Source: an uncultured Colwellia sp. (GTDB lineage: Bacteria > Pseudomonadota > Gammaproteobacteria > Enterobacterales > Alteromonadaceae). Taken from it: DNA of 13,573 bases. Shown here piece after piece: positions 6,775 to 13,573 of the stretch. Numbering within the stretch: the first letter of the stretch is position 1; each line of letters opens with the position of its first letter. The notes beneath the pieces were generated by a model, which saw only the letters and a program-made list of their open reading frames with translations, ran no database searches and was not told the DNA's origin. The stretch is taken from NCBI GenBank assembly GCA_913020705.1, contig CAJWBY010000130.1, positions 1-13,573 of the forward strand, given 5' to 3'. The translations under genes were made by a program, and so were the position numbers.

Positions 6775-7584
6775 GTGCGTCTGTCTATTTATTCTTTTAC
6801 TATGTTCAGCGAAATTAAATTTATGCAGTACATATTTATCATAAAACTTCATCACATCAACGGACATATCCAAACAATACTACTCGCCGAGTATCCTGAG
6901 AAGTTACTGCTGCTTGATGGATGTTGTCGCTCAGATATTACGCTGCTAAAACATTTCATTACGCAAACATTACAACGTGAGTTTGATGATTTATCTTTAG
7001 TGGTGGTAACACATATGCACCCTGATCATGCAGGAGCTGCAAACAAATTAAGAAAATTAACTGGGTGTAAAATTGTAACGGCAAATGTGAGCGGACAGTG
7101 GTACTCAGGCATAGATGGTCGGCTAATGCATCTCACTGACATAATGTTAGCTAGATGGGTCGCAAAACGCATGAAGAAACCCCGCCTTAATATGTGGTAT
7201 CCAAGTCAGTTAAAACCAGACTATAAGCTTAATGATGGCGAGCACTTACCGGGTTTTTCTGATTGGGTTGCTTTAGCGACTCAAGGTCACACAGATAGAG
7301 ATTTGTCTTTACACCATTTACCAAGCAATAAGGTATATGTTGCCGACTTAATGGTAAAAGTTAAGAATAAATTCATTCCCCCATTCCCTATTTTCTATCC
7401 CAATCGTTATCGTACTTCACTTAAAAAAATAAGAGCCCTAGCACCTACAAGTGTAATTCTTGCTCATGGCGGTGAAGTAAATTTAAGCGAGAATGATTAC
7501 AACCAGTTATTGGTACTTGCCCCTAAAATTCCAAAAACACATTGGCGTTCTATAAAGACCAAGTTTTTTCAGTCATTTAAATAA
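6775..7584 (+). CDS. MBL-fold metallo-hydrolase (glyoxalase II-like fold)
   Basis: A compact cytoplasmic MBL-fold enzyme with no signal peptide. All metal ligands are present: the canonical HxHxDH as THMHPDHAGA (His80, His82, Asp84, His85), then His172 (QGHTDRDL), Asp191 (VADLM) and His231 (LAHGGE), implying a binuclear metal centre. Residues 104-160 are an Arg/Lys- and Trp-rich insertion (MLARWVAKRMKKPRLNMWYP) that may form a substrate lid. Substrate is unknown. The given start is GTG; no start has a clear Shine-Dalgarno sequence, and the ATG at 6823 (MQYIFIIKLHH, 253 aa) begins where the fold's first strand would begin and may be the real one. It is flanked by a terminator on each side, so it is probably monocistronic. 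It is unlike the exported MBL protein upstream beyond the shared fold. Confidence 0.88.
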   Translation: MRLSIYSFTMFSEIKFMQYIFIIKLHHINGHIQTILLAEYPEKLLLLDGCCRSDITLLKHFITQTLQREFDDLSLVVVTHMHPDHAGAANKLRKLTGCKIVTANVSGQWYSGIDGRLMHLTDIMLARWVAKRMKKPRLNMWYPSQLKPDYKLNDGEHLPGFSDWVALATQGHTDRDLSLHHLPSNKVYVADLMVKVKNKFIPPFPIFYPNRYRTSLKKIRALAPTSVILAHGGEVNLSENDYNQLLVLAPKIPKTHWRSIKTKFFQSFK

Positions 7585-7697
7585 ACCTACATCTGATATT
7601 TTTATTTTTTGATATGGCTGTTGAAATGTAATCTACTGTTTATTACGCGTGATAATTATTTAAAATTCTCATTTATATCTTGTCCAATCAATAAAAG

Positions 7698-7735
7698 AAT
7701 AAAGCCTAACGATACTTTTATCATTAGGCTTTATT
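7698..7735. terminator. Bidirectional terminator between convergent genes
   Basis: A perfect 12-bp stem AATAAAGCCTAA (7698-7709) with TTAGGCTTTATT (7724-7735), extended after one mismatch by GATA/TATC around a CTTT loop. T-rich sequence follows on the minus strand and weaker T-rich sequence on the plus. It lies between the MBL gene (ends 7584) and the convergent lipoprotein gene (ends 7759). Confidence 0.8.
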
Positions 7736-7758
7736 AAACACTTATACGCTTTAGTTCA

Positions 7759-9864
7759 TTAGAATGGACCAGACGTTAATTCGGGGGTGTGCCAGAAGCT
7801 TTTCCAAATACTATTACCGTGAAGATAATAAATATCATCATCGTGAAATATCGCTCGGTCATCCCATCCAGAAATATAAGGATTATCAGAAGTATCCGCA
7901 GTTTTTATTAGCTTAACGCTGCCAATTTTAAGTAAGGTGGCATCAACATCGTTACCAGTAACTTCAATTAGCTCTAAGGAGTTGTCTGGCATCCAAATGT
8001 TAAACTCTTGCCCAGTTACACTATCCACTGCACTTTCTGATAACCATTTTTCTACAGGTAAACCAAAGCGATGGGTATTATTTTCGGTTTTTAGATAGGT
8101 CAGTGCATGATAATCAAATTCAACAGGAGTATAACCATTTTCATAAACAATAGACTTAATCTCAATAGGATCATTCATATTAGACACATCAAATAAACTT
8201 ATTTTAGCGCCTTCAATAATAGGCGTAATTCCATCACTATTAATACCATCATCTTCAGCGAGGAAAAGTCTATTGGGATCAACGTTCTGGCCAATCCCGA
8301 CAAGTAAGCTGTCTGATATTGGATGTAAATATGATGAATAGCCTGGAATTTCAAGTGCTCCGGTAATTTTCAATTGTTCATTATCGCCCAGATCAATGAC
8401 ATACAATGGATCAGTATTTAAGAAGGTTACAATGAATGCTTTTTCCTCAAAAAAACGAACTGCTTTTATATCTTCTTGCACTATACCGGCATCATTAAGC
8501 TTACCAATTTTCTCTGGATAAGTCTCATTGGGCAACTGCGCAACGAGTGTTAACTCATTCCCTACTGGATTTAAAACATTTAAGTGATGGTCATAACCAA
8601 TCCCTCGGTTACCTTGGGTGGTAACTACACGTAACTCGTCTCCTTTTTCGCTAAATCTAAGGTTAGATAAATGCCAATTGAATCTGCCATCAAGTGCACC
8701 TGACGCTACATAATTGATATTTTTCCCAGCAATTGAAAACTTATGAATGATAGATGTTTCAACCGTTTGATTATCTACGTACTGGTAATCAGTGCCGTAT
8801 AAATAGATAGAAGTTGGTGTAGCATAAAGACCAGAAACCTGTGTGTTAATACAAACTGAAGAAATACTATCAGGTTGCTTTAAATCTATTGTTGTTAGTG
8901 TAACGATGCCATTGAAACCATCTTTTTTTGTGGCTTCAGTAGGTAAAAAACAATTTTCCGGTTCAACTAAATTTCTGCTATTCCCTTGATCATCTCTTAA
9001 TTGTGGAAGGAACTCGCTTACGTTTGATGAAAAGATTTTTTTATAATTATCCAGTTTTTCGGTTTCAGTTTCTGCATAAGGAAGCTCAGAAATAAAAGGT
9101 GAGAAACTACTTACAATATAAAGCACATCATCAACGCGTCGGCTATCAATAATAGCACCGTCCATCGTGTAAGACGTAGTAATGACAGGGGCTGTTTGAT
9201 CCGCTACATCCAATAGTGAAAAATTGAAATTTTGTTCCATAGGGAAAAAAGCATCAGAAGCGATACTCAATGTAGCCGTGCCACTATAGATAGAAACTTG
9301 GTCGTTCTCTGATAAAACCGCTAGCTTGTCTTTATTCAAATATAAGCTATTGATTGAAGAAGCTTCTTCATTGACTAACGTTTTTGACAACTCACTGATG
9401 TCACCTTGTGAATCACGCTGTAAAATACGTACCGAGGTTTGTGGTATTGGAGCTTCTTGTGCAAAAGTTTGTCGCTGGTAATACTCAAAATTGGCGATAT
9501 ACATAAATTCGCCGTCATACTTAATTCGATCACCTTCATCTACTCCTTCCTCTTGAGTAATTGTTGAAGAATAATTTTGTTGATCATTACTGCTATCACT
9601 CGTTGCAGGGGTTGGCGTTCCGGTATCACTCGCTGTATTTTCTAAAGCGCCATCCTGCTGAGAACTATTAAGGTAAACTCCATTTTTCAAATGTTGTTCA
9701 AAGGCTGTTGCATCAACCGACTTTAATGGCGTTAGTGCCATAGACATTTCATTAAGTGCAGGAACTTCTTTAAGGTTCTCTATTGAAACTTCGTTGCTAG
9801 AACCGCCGCCACAGCCTAAAAGTGGTAAAAATGAACTTAGTAGTAATATTTTTTTATTCAACAT
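7759..9864 (-). CDS. Beta-propeller lipoprotein (Beta_propel family)
   Basis: A 701-aa lipoprotein. From the chosen start the N-terminus has two lysines, a hydrophobic run and the lipobox LPLLGC (Cys18) followed by GGGSSNE, so it should be lipid-anchored and cell-surface or periplasmic. A Ser/Thr/Asp/Gln-rich linker (about 60-100) precedes the block TQEEGVDEGDRIKYDGEFMYI (about 103-122), the signature I associate with the secreted C-terminal beta-propeller family (Pfam PF09826). The remainder is repeated four-stranded blades, e.g. VLYIVSSFSP, SIYLYGTDYQ and DALLIGIG-like strands. Function is unknown; propellers usually bind proteins or ligands. ATG at 9864 has GGAGAG 7 nt upstream; extension to 9909 would put 15 residues before the lipoprotein signal and is rejected. 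It is divergent from the mipA operon, with which it shares a 229-bp regulatory region. Confidence 0.85.
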   Translation of the reverse strand: MLNKKILLLSSFLPLLGCGGGSSNEVSIENLKEVPALNEMSMALTPLKSVDATAFEQHLKNGVYLNSSQQDGALENTASDTGTPTPATSDSSNDQQNYSSTITQEEGVDEGDRIKYDGEFMYIANFEYYQRQTFAQEAPIPQTSVRILQRDSQGDISELSKTLVNEEASSINSLYLNKDKLAVLSENDQVSIYSGTATLSIASDAFFPMEQNFNFSLLDVADQTAPVITTSYTMDGAIIDSRRVDDVLYIVSSFSPFISELPYAETETEKLDNYKKIFSSNVSEFLPQLRDDQGNSRNLVEPENCFLPTEATKKDGFNGIVTLTTIDLKQPDSISSVCINTQVSGLYATPTSIYLYGTDYQYVDNQTVETSIIHKFSIAGKNINYVASGALDGRFNWHLSNLRFSEKGDELRVVTTQGNRGIGYDHHLNVLNPVGNELTLVAQLPNETYPEKIGKLNDAGIVQEDIKAVRFFEEKAFIVTFLNTDPLYVIDLGDNEQLKITGALEIPGYSSYLHPISDSLLVGIGQNVDPNRLFLAEDDGINSDGITPIIEGAKISLFDVSNMNDPIEIKSIVYENGYTPVEFDYHALTYLKTENNTHRFGLPVEKWLSESAVDSVTGQEFNIWMPDNSLELIEVTGNDVDATLLKIGSVKLIKTADTSDNPYISGWDDRAIFHDDDIYYLHGNSIWKSFWHTPELTSGPF

Positions 9865-9922
9865 TTTTGCTCTCCATGTAATTAATGTACGATTATTTAC
9901 CAGAAACAATACTCGCTTGATT

Positions 9923-9950
9923 TTTATATACTGTTGTCAAATGAAATCAA
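9923..9950 (-). promoter_or_regulatory. Possible promoter of the beta-propeller lipoprotein gene
   Basis: On the minus strand, TTGATT (9950-9945) and TATAAA (9928-9923) are 16 bp apart, giving a leader of about 50 nt before the ATG at 9864. The -35 box lies inside the tandem decamer region, so a regulator bound there could compete with RNA polymerase. Confidence 0.4.
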
Positions 9951-9966
9951 ATGTAATTTGATGTAA
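9937..9966. promoter_or_regulatory. Three 10-bp phased decamers, candidate OmpR-type site
   Basis: Consecutive decamers TCAAATGAAA (9937-9946), TCAAATGTAA (9947-9956) and TTTGATGTAA (9957-9966) match the middle one at 9/10 and 7/10. Tandem head-to-tail repeats spaced one helical turn apart are the binding layout of OmpR/PhoB-family regulators, and one is encoded in the operon to the right. A perfect 7-3-7 palindrome ATCAAATGTAATTTGAT (9946-9962) overlaps, so a dimeric repressor is an alternative reader. Regulation by the linked response regulator is inferred. Confidence 0.45.
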
Positions 9967-10022
9967 CTGAAGCTGGTAATCGTGTAAAGCAATGGTAAAT
10001 TATGGTCACTGATTACTTCAGT
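9966..10022. repeat. Long imperfect inverted repeat upstream of mipA
   Basis: ACTGAAG-ctg-GTAATC-GTG (9966-9984) pairs with CAC-T-GATTAC-TTCAGT (10007-10022), about 15-16 pairs with one 3-4-nt bulge and one unpaired base. It sits between the decamers and the possible mipA promoter, and may be an operator pair or a structured leader if transcription starts upstream. Confidence 0.4.
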
Positions 10023-10051
10023 AGACATGCACCAATCAGACTTAAAATAAT
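10022..10051 (+). promoter_or_regulatory. Possible mipA operon promoter
   Basis: TAGACA (10022-10027) and AATAAT (10046-10051) are 18 bp apart, each 5/6 to consensus, predicting a start near 10058 and a leader of about 36 nt. The -10 lies in an AT-only palindrome, ACTTAAA-ATAA-TTTAAGT (10040-10057), that could be an operator. Confidence 0.35.
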
Positions 10052-10093
10052 TTAAGTTAACTAAGTAGATAAAACCTAAACGGAAATTTTTAA

Positions 10094-10954
10094 TTGAAAT
10101 ATTACTTATACCTATTATTACTGTTGAGTCAGCTTTCATTTGCCAATAACTGCGAACAGATAACTGATAGCTGCGCGACGGTTGGCGAATGGAAATTTTC
10201 ATTGGCCGTGGGCGTTGGCGTTTACACCAACCCTTTACATGGCGGTGATGACATTCCTTTAGTACTTATCCCACAGATAAGCTACTACGGAGAAAAAGTA
10301 TTTTTTGAAAGTAATACCTTAGGGTATTCATTCTTTGAGAATGACCAAATTGTCGTCAGTGCCATCACTCAGATAAATCATGAAAAAGCGTATTTCACCC
10401 GTTGGCACCCACAAAACATTTTAATAGATACTGACTCGATAGGCTCTAGTGATGATGAATTAAACCCAGAAGATCAAGACATATACCTTGATATTAAAGA
10501 CGTTTCAAATCGACGCTGGGCTATTGATGCAGGTATTCAATTTAATTGGTTTATTAATCAAACTACCGATCTTCAAGTACAGATACTCCATGATGTTAAC
10601 AATGTTTACAACGGCTTCAATGGTCAAATAGAATTAACGCGGCTAATGAAGATAAAACAATTACCCAATACGGTAATGTCATTTAGCGTTGGCACAAATG
10701 TTAAAAGCAAAAACTTAGTTGATTACTACTATGGTATATCACAAACAACTGAGGCGGGTGTAGATCTAGATTACCAAGGAAAATCAAGCATCACCCCATA
10801 CTTCCGCTTGGTATTGAGGCATCAAATTTCAGAACGCTGGCAAGCAAAACTGAACATTAAACGAGTATTTTTAGATGATGCGATGACTGATAGTCCATTA
10901 GTTAAAGATGATTATATCAACACCATCTTTGCAGGAGTATCTTATGACTTCTAG
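10094..10954 (+). CDS. MipA/OmpV-family outer-membrane protein
   Basis: A 286-aa beta-barrel protein of the MipA/OmpV family (scaffold or porin-like proteins of the outer membrane). Residues 2-17 form a signal peptide (KYYLYLLLLLSQLSFA, cut before NNCEQ). The body shows family hallmarks: WKFSLAVGVGVYTNPLHGGDDIPLVLIPQISYYGEKVFFES near the N-terminus is quoted here only by its ends, residues 33-73, followed by alternating amphipathic strands and a terminal strand ending SYDF, with the C-terminal Phe used for outer-membrane assembly. The start must be TTG at 10094: an in-frame TAA immediately precedes it, and the codon leads directly into the signal peptide, with GGAA about 8 nt upstream. It is the first gene of a four-gene operon; its last 11 nt overlap the DUF3019 gene. 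Specific cargo or function is unknown. Confidence 0.85.
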   Translation: MKYYLYLLLLLSQLSFANNCEQITDSCATVGEWKFSLAVGVGVYTNPLHGGDDIPLVLIPQISYYGEKVFFESNTLGYSFFENDQIVVSAITQINHEKAYFTRWHPQNILIDTDSIGSSDDELNPEDQDIYLDIKDVSNRRWAIDAGIQFNWFINQTTDLQVQILHDVNNVYNGFNGQIELTRLMKIKQLPNTVMSFSVGTNVKSKNLVDYYYGISQTTEAGVDLDYQGKSSITPYFRLVLRHQISERWQAKLNIKRVFLDDAMTDSPLVKDDYINTIFAGVSYDF

Positions 10955-11333
10955 CCAATGGAAAGTCATTATTTATATGCTTGTTTTAGGTCTACTATTT
11001 CAACCACTGTCGGCCTCATCGACAAGCCAACTTATTATTAAGCCTTCGGTATGTATGGTAAAAAAGCTCGGTGATAGCTGTAAAATGAAAGTTAAAATTA
11101 TATGGCAAAACACACAGCCTATCGATGCTTGCTTATTCCAGAATGATTTACGTTTAAGGTGCTGGAAAGAAATACTTGATATTAATGAAGATCTCGAAAT
11201 TTCACTTGATCAGGATATGAAATTCACCTTGAAAAATCGCGAAAAAATATTGGCCTACCAACACATAAAAATTAATACGGCATTGCCCAAAAATCTTCGT
11301 CGAAGGTTACGTGCAGATTGGAGCTTCTTTTAA
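10944..11333 (+). CDS. Small exported DUF3019-family protein
   Basis: A 129-aa protein with a signal peptide (about residues 1-25, ending PLSASS), hence periplasmic or surface. The mature part contains the pattern I associate with DUF3019: KPSVCMVK, a second Cys in GDSCKMKVKIIWQ, then DACLFQNDLRLRCW. The four cysteines (37, 46, 63, 73) could form two disulfides. The remainder is beta-rich, ending in a basic RRRLRADWSFF tail. The ATG at 10944 has AGGAG 6 nt upstream and lies within the end of mipA (11-nt overlap); the frame's earlier ATG at 10908 would disrupt the signal peptide. Its stop TAA shares its last base with the ATG of the response regulator (TAATG), indicating translational coupling. 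The function is unknown; placement beside a sensor kinase suggests a ligand-binding or accessory role. Confidence 0.8.
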   Translation: MTSSQWKVIIYMLVLGLLFQPLSASSTSQLIIKPSVCMVKKLGDSCKMKVKIIWQNTQPIDACLFQNDLRLRCWKEILDINEDLEISLDQDMKFTLKNREKILAYQHIKINTALPKNLRRRLRADWSFF

Positions 11334-12040
11334 TGAATCATATATTGTTAGTGGAAGATGATTTACGTTTAGCCAATCTTATAGCAAAGTTTCTTGGGCA
11401 AAATGGCTTTCAAGTATCCATGCTTCATGAAGGTGATACCGTTGTTGATTTCATTAAGAAGAACTCACCTGATTTAATTATTTTAGATGTTATGTTACCC
11501 AAACTTGATGGCTTCGCTGTATGTCGTAAAGTTCGCAGCAGTTATGAACATCCTATTATTTTCCTAACCGCTAAAGACAGTGATTTTGACCATGTACTCG
11601 GTTTGGAAATAGGTGCTGACGACTACATTATTAAACCTGTTGAACCTTATGTTTTATTGGCAAGAATAAATATGTTGCTGCGCAGGAAAAAACACAGTGT
11701 AAAAAACTCTGTTGAACACCTAGAGTTTGGGCAATTAAATATACATAAAGCTTCACGAAAAGTGTCATTATCATCAAAGCCCGTTGAACTCACAAGTCAT
11801 GAATTTGAACTTTTGTGGTTATTAGCAAGTAATGCGGGCGAACCACAAAGTAGAGAGTATATTCATGAGCAAATGATCGACCGAGAATATGACGGCCTAG
11901 ATAGAAGTGTTGATGTAAGAATATCTCGATTACGTAAAAAGTTGGGCGACTGCACTAAAAATCCGAGTCGCATTATCACCGTTTGGGGCAAAGGTTATTT
12001 ATTTAGCAGCAGTGCTTGGGAAGAAACTCATGCTTATTAG
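11333..12040 (+). CDS. OmpR-family response regulator, RstA-like
   Basis: A 235-aa DNA-binding regulator. The receiver domain (1-118) has the acidic pair Asp9/Asp10 (LLVEDD), phosphoacceptor Asp52 (LILDVMLPKLDG), Thr79 and Lys101 (DDYIIKPVEP). The winged-helix output domain (about 127-228) carries LTSHEFELLWLLA, the recognition helix region SVDVRISRLRKKLGD and the wing VWGKGYLF. The receiver segment LTAKDSDFDHVLGLEIGADDY resembles E. coli RstA as I recall it. The ATG at 11333 overlaps the DUF3019 stop by one base, with GGAG 9 nt upstream; the longer frame would begin at TTG 11318. It should be phosphorylated by the kinase encoded next. A small hairpin, ATGCT-tatt-AGCAT (12030-12043), covers its stop codon. 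The phased decamers upstream of mipA are a candidate target. Confidence 0.93.
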   Translation: MNHILLVEDDLRLANLIAKFLGQNGFQVSMLHEGDTVVDFIKKNSPDLIILDVMLPKLDGFAVCRKVRSSYEHPIIFLTAKDSDFDHVLGLEIGADDYIIKPVEPYVLLARINMLLRRKKHSVKNSVEHLEFGQLNIHKASRKVSLSSKPVELTSHEFELLWLLASNAGEPQSREYIHEQMIDREYDGLDRSVDVRISRLRKKLGDCTKNPSRIITVWGKGYLFSSSAWEETHAY

Positions 12041-12064
12041 CATAATTATACGAGCAGTATTGCT

Positions 12065-13366
12065 TTGAATCGTCTATTCGTAAACTTATACCTTGTCATC
12101 ATTCTAGGTTTATTATCTATTAACTGGTTGTCTGAACAGCTTTGGCAACAGCTCATTGAATCAGAAGATTCTGAAAGTCAGCAGTTACATCATCTTGAAC
12201 AAGTCGCAAAAATTTTGCCTTTGTTACAAGAACAACAATCAGAGTCCAAAGAGTCCATCATAAGTAAACTCAGTAAATCACTTGATGTTCAAATTGAAGC
12301 CTTTCCAATGAGTGATTTTTACTGGCTTGAAGATCAAAAAGAAAAACTCATGTCTGGTCAGGTCCTACGTAATTATAATGAACAAAACAATGTCATTTTT
12401 TATGTTAAATTTTTGGAAAGTGCCAGTGTTTTTCAATTAGGGCCTTTTAATCAACATGCTTCTTTAGAAACACCCTATCAACATTTGAAATGGTTGTTTC
12501 TATTTGTTTCTTATTTATTATTGGGTGGCGTTATAGCACTGTGGACAAGGCCACTATGGCGAGATCTCAAACAACTCAATAATATGGCAAGCGAAATAGC
12601 AAACGGTAATTTAGATGTAACTGTCTATGCTAATAAACACTCTCCAATTCAACAAATTGTCGTTACATTTAAAGACTTGGCTCATCGAATTATTCGTTTA
12701 CTGTCGGATCAAAAGCAATTGGTCAATGCTGTATCTCATGAATTACGCACCCCTTTATCAAGACTTCGATTTTCGCTCGCGATGCTCGAAGGTGCGAACG
12801 AAGAACAACGTAAAGATATGGTGAAAGATGTTACTGAAATAGAAGCACTTATTGACGAAATGCTAAGTTATGCTCGATTAGAAAATATTAATCAAGATAT
12901 CAAAAAGTCTTCAGTAGATTTAACATCACTTATAACGAATCAAATAGATAAATTAGTGCGTTCAAGTCATTTAGCCATTAAATGGAAAAAGCCTGAACCT
13001 TGCTTTTATCATTGCAATGAAGACTTAATCGAGCGTGCCATTCAAAATCTATCAACGAATGCTTTACGTTATGCAAAAGGTTGTGTTGAAATTAGTTTAC
13101 TTATGACTCATAGCCACGTAAAAATAATTATTGAAGATGACGGGCAAGGTATAAACGAGCCGGATCGTGATAAAATTTTCGAGCCTTTTTTCAGATCAGA
13201 ATCTCACCGAAATCGTACTGAAGATCAACACAAAGGCGGTTACGGATTAGGGCTAGCCATAGTTCAAAGAATTTGTGAATGGCACAAAGCCACCTGCACA
13301 CTGAGCGAATCAAAACTAGGCGGATGCAAGTTTATAATTAACCTACCTAAAGATGAAATTCTATAA
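12065..13366 (+). CDS. Membrane sensor histidine kinase, RstB-like
   Basis: A 433-aa kinase, partner of the adjacent regulator. Order: membrane segment 1 (about 5-22), a small periplasmic domain (about 23-142, Gln/Glu/Ser-rich), membrane segment 2 (about 143-160), HAMP (about 161-214, opening TRPLWRDLKQL), dimerisation and phosphoacceptor helix with His225 in SHELRTPLSRLRF, then the ATPase domain with N box Asn332 (NLSTNALRYA), G1 EDDGQGI (357-363), F box FEPFFR (372-377) and G2 GYGLGLAI (392-399). All catalytic boxes are intact. The HAMP start, H box and NALRY box resemble E. coli RstB as I recall it. The start is TTG at 12065: the regulator's stop is in the same frame 24 nt upstream and no ATG intervenes. 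The ribosome-binding site is weak (GAGCAG, 7 nt away), which may keep kinase levels below the regulator. Confidence 0.93.
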   Translation: MNRLFVNLYLVIILGLLSINWLSEQLWQQLIESEDSESQQLHHLEQVAKILPLLQEQQSESKESIISKLSKSLDVQIEAFPMSDFYWLEDQKEKLMSGQVLRNYNEQNNVIFYVKFLESASVFQLGPFNQHASLETPYQHLKWLFLFVSYLLLGGVIALWTRPLWRDLKQLNNMASEIANGNLDVTVYANKHSPIQQIVVTFKDLAHRIIRLLSDQKQLVNAVSHELRTPLSRLRFSLAMLEGANEEQRKDMVKDVTEIEALIDEMLSYARLENINQDIKKSSVDLTSLITNQIDKLVRSSHLAIKWKKPEPCFYHCNEDLIERAIQNLSTNALRYAKGCVEISLLMTHSHVKIIIEDDGQGINEPDRDKIFEPFFRSESHRNRTEDQHKGGYGLGLAIVQRICEWHKATCTLSESKLGGCKFIINLPKDEIL

Positions 13367-13393
13367 CGAGCTATCCGATAAAATAAAATTAAT

Positions 13394-13573
13394 TTACTTT
13401 AACCTTCCTCTTGTTCCTCTTTTTTCATTCTTAGCCATTTTATCAATAATCTTTTTTTCGATATCTATCTCTTGCCAGTGAGCAATATCTAACACTCGAA
13501 GGATAATGTCGGCTAATTCTTCTCCAAAAGCATCGGTTGGTTTTTCGTTTCGGCATTCATTAATAGCTTCTCC
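13394..13573 (-). CDS. MazG-like protein, C-terminal fragment (cut by window edge)
   Basis: The last 59 codons of a minus-strand gene entering from the right edge. The visible part reads GEELADIILRVLDIAHW, with the EE..D metal-binding pattern of the all-alpha NTP pyrophosphohydrolase superfamily, then IDIEKKIIDKMAKNEKRGTR, the helix and basic tail usual at the end of MazG-like proteins. Such enzymes hydrolyse nucleoside triphosphates to monophosphates and pyrophosphate, often as housecleaning; the N-terminal half with the remaining Glu ligands lies outside. It is convergent with the kinase gene, ending 27 nt from that gene's stop, with no clear terminator between. The frame contains no stops up to the window edge. 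Substrate is undetermined. Confidence 0.75.
   Translation of the reverse strand, partial: GEAINECRNEKPTDAFGEELADIILRVLDIAHWQEIDIEKKIIDKMAKNEKRGTRGRLK

Noticed and set aside
2385..7584. The two MBL genes as a duplicated pair or joint degradation pathway with the S46 peptidase
   Set aside because: The two proteins share only the fold motif, differ in length and localisation, have distinct upstream palindromes and are separated by terminators, so no functional link is supported.
9937..9966. CRISPR-like repeats
   Set aside because: The decamers are contiguous and only 10 bp, with no spacers and no cas genes nearby. No CRISPR array was seen in the window.
9924..10202. 92-codon minus-strand frame
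   Set aside because: It runs antisense through the start of mipA and the whole regulatory region, has no family resemblance or good start, and mipA's signal peptide and barrel explain the region.
10908..10943. Earlier ATG for the DUF3019 gene
   Set aside because: It lacks a ribosome-binding site and places 12 extra residues before a clear signal peptide; the ATG at 10944 has AGGAG at ideal spacing.

Overview
The window looks like chromosome from a marine, AT-rich gammaproteobacterium, probably Alteromonadales (Colwellia/Thalassotalea/Shewanella-like). This is inferred from low GC, the protein families present (S46 dipeptidyl-peptidase, MipA/OmpV, DUF3019, an RstAB-like two-component pair) and the general character of the proteins; no phylogenetic marker is present.

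Layout. (1) 136-1837: a complete IS1182-family insertion sequence with an intact transposase, 17-bp terminal inverted repeats (15/17 identical) and a 4-bp target duplication (TGGC). It sits in a non-coding stretch. (2) 1838-2384: gene-free DNA ending in an imperfect 30-bp palindrome and a weak promoter. (3) 2385-6632: an exported two-domain metallo-beta-lactamase-fold protein, a small TPR-like hypothetical gene on the opposite strand, and an S46 dipeptidyl-peptidase with a strong terminator. (4) 6729-7735: a short MBL-fold hydrolase with a 20-bp palindrome upstream and a shared convergent terminator downstream. (5) 7759-9864, minus strand: a lipoprotein of the secreted beta-propeller family (Pfam Beta_propel type). 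(6) 10094-13366: a tightly packed four-gene operon encoding a MipA/OmpV outer-membrane protein, a small exported DUF3019 protein, an OmpR-family response regulator resembling RstA and a sensor kinase resembling RstB. (7) 13394-13573, minus strand: the C-terminal part of a MazG-like protein, cut by the window edge.

The most coherent system is the mipA-DUF3019-RR-HK operon. Genes overlap by 11 nt and 1 nt, then follow with a 24-nt gap, so they should be co-expressed. The kinase has two membrane segments around a small periplasmic domain, and both other exported products act at or outside the inner membrane. A reasonable model is an envelope-sensing circuit in which the small Cys-rich DUF3019 protein and the MipA porin-like protein are sensor partner and output. 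Three tandem decamers with exact 10-bp spacing, the layout used by OmpR-family regulators, lie between this operon and the divergent lipoprotein gene and are a candidate autoregulatory site.

Several starts were reassigned. The mipA and kinase genes appear to use TTG, forced by in-frame stops just upstream. For the transposase, the S46 peptidase, the lipoprotein, DUF3019 and the response regulator, an internal ATG is preferred over the longest reading frame; the ribosome-binding site supports this clearly for all but the transposase, where it is weak.
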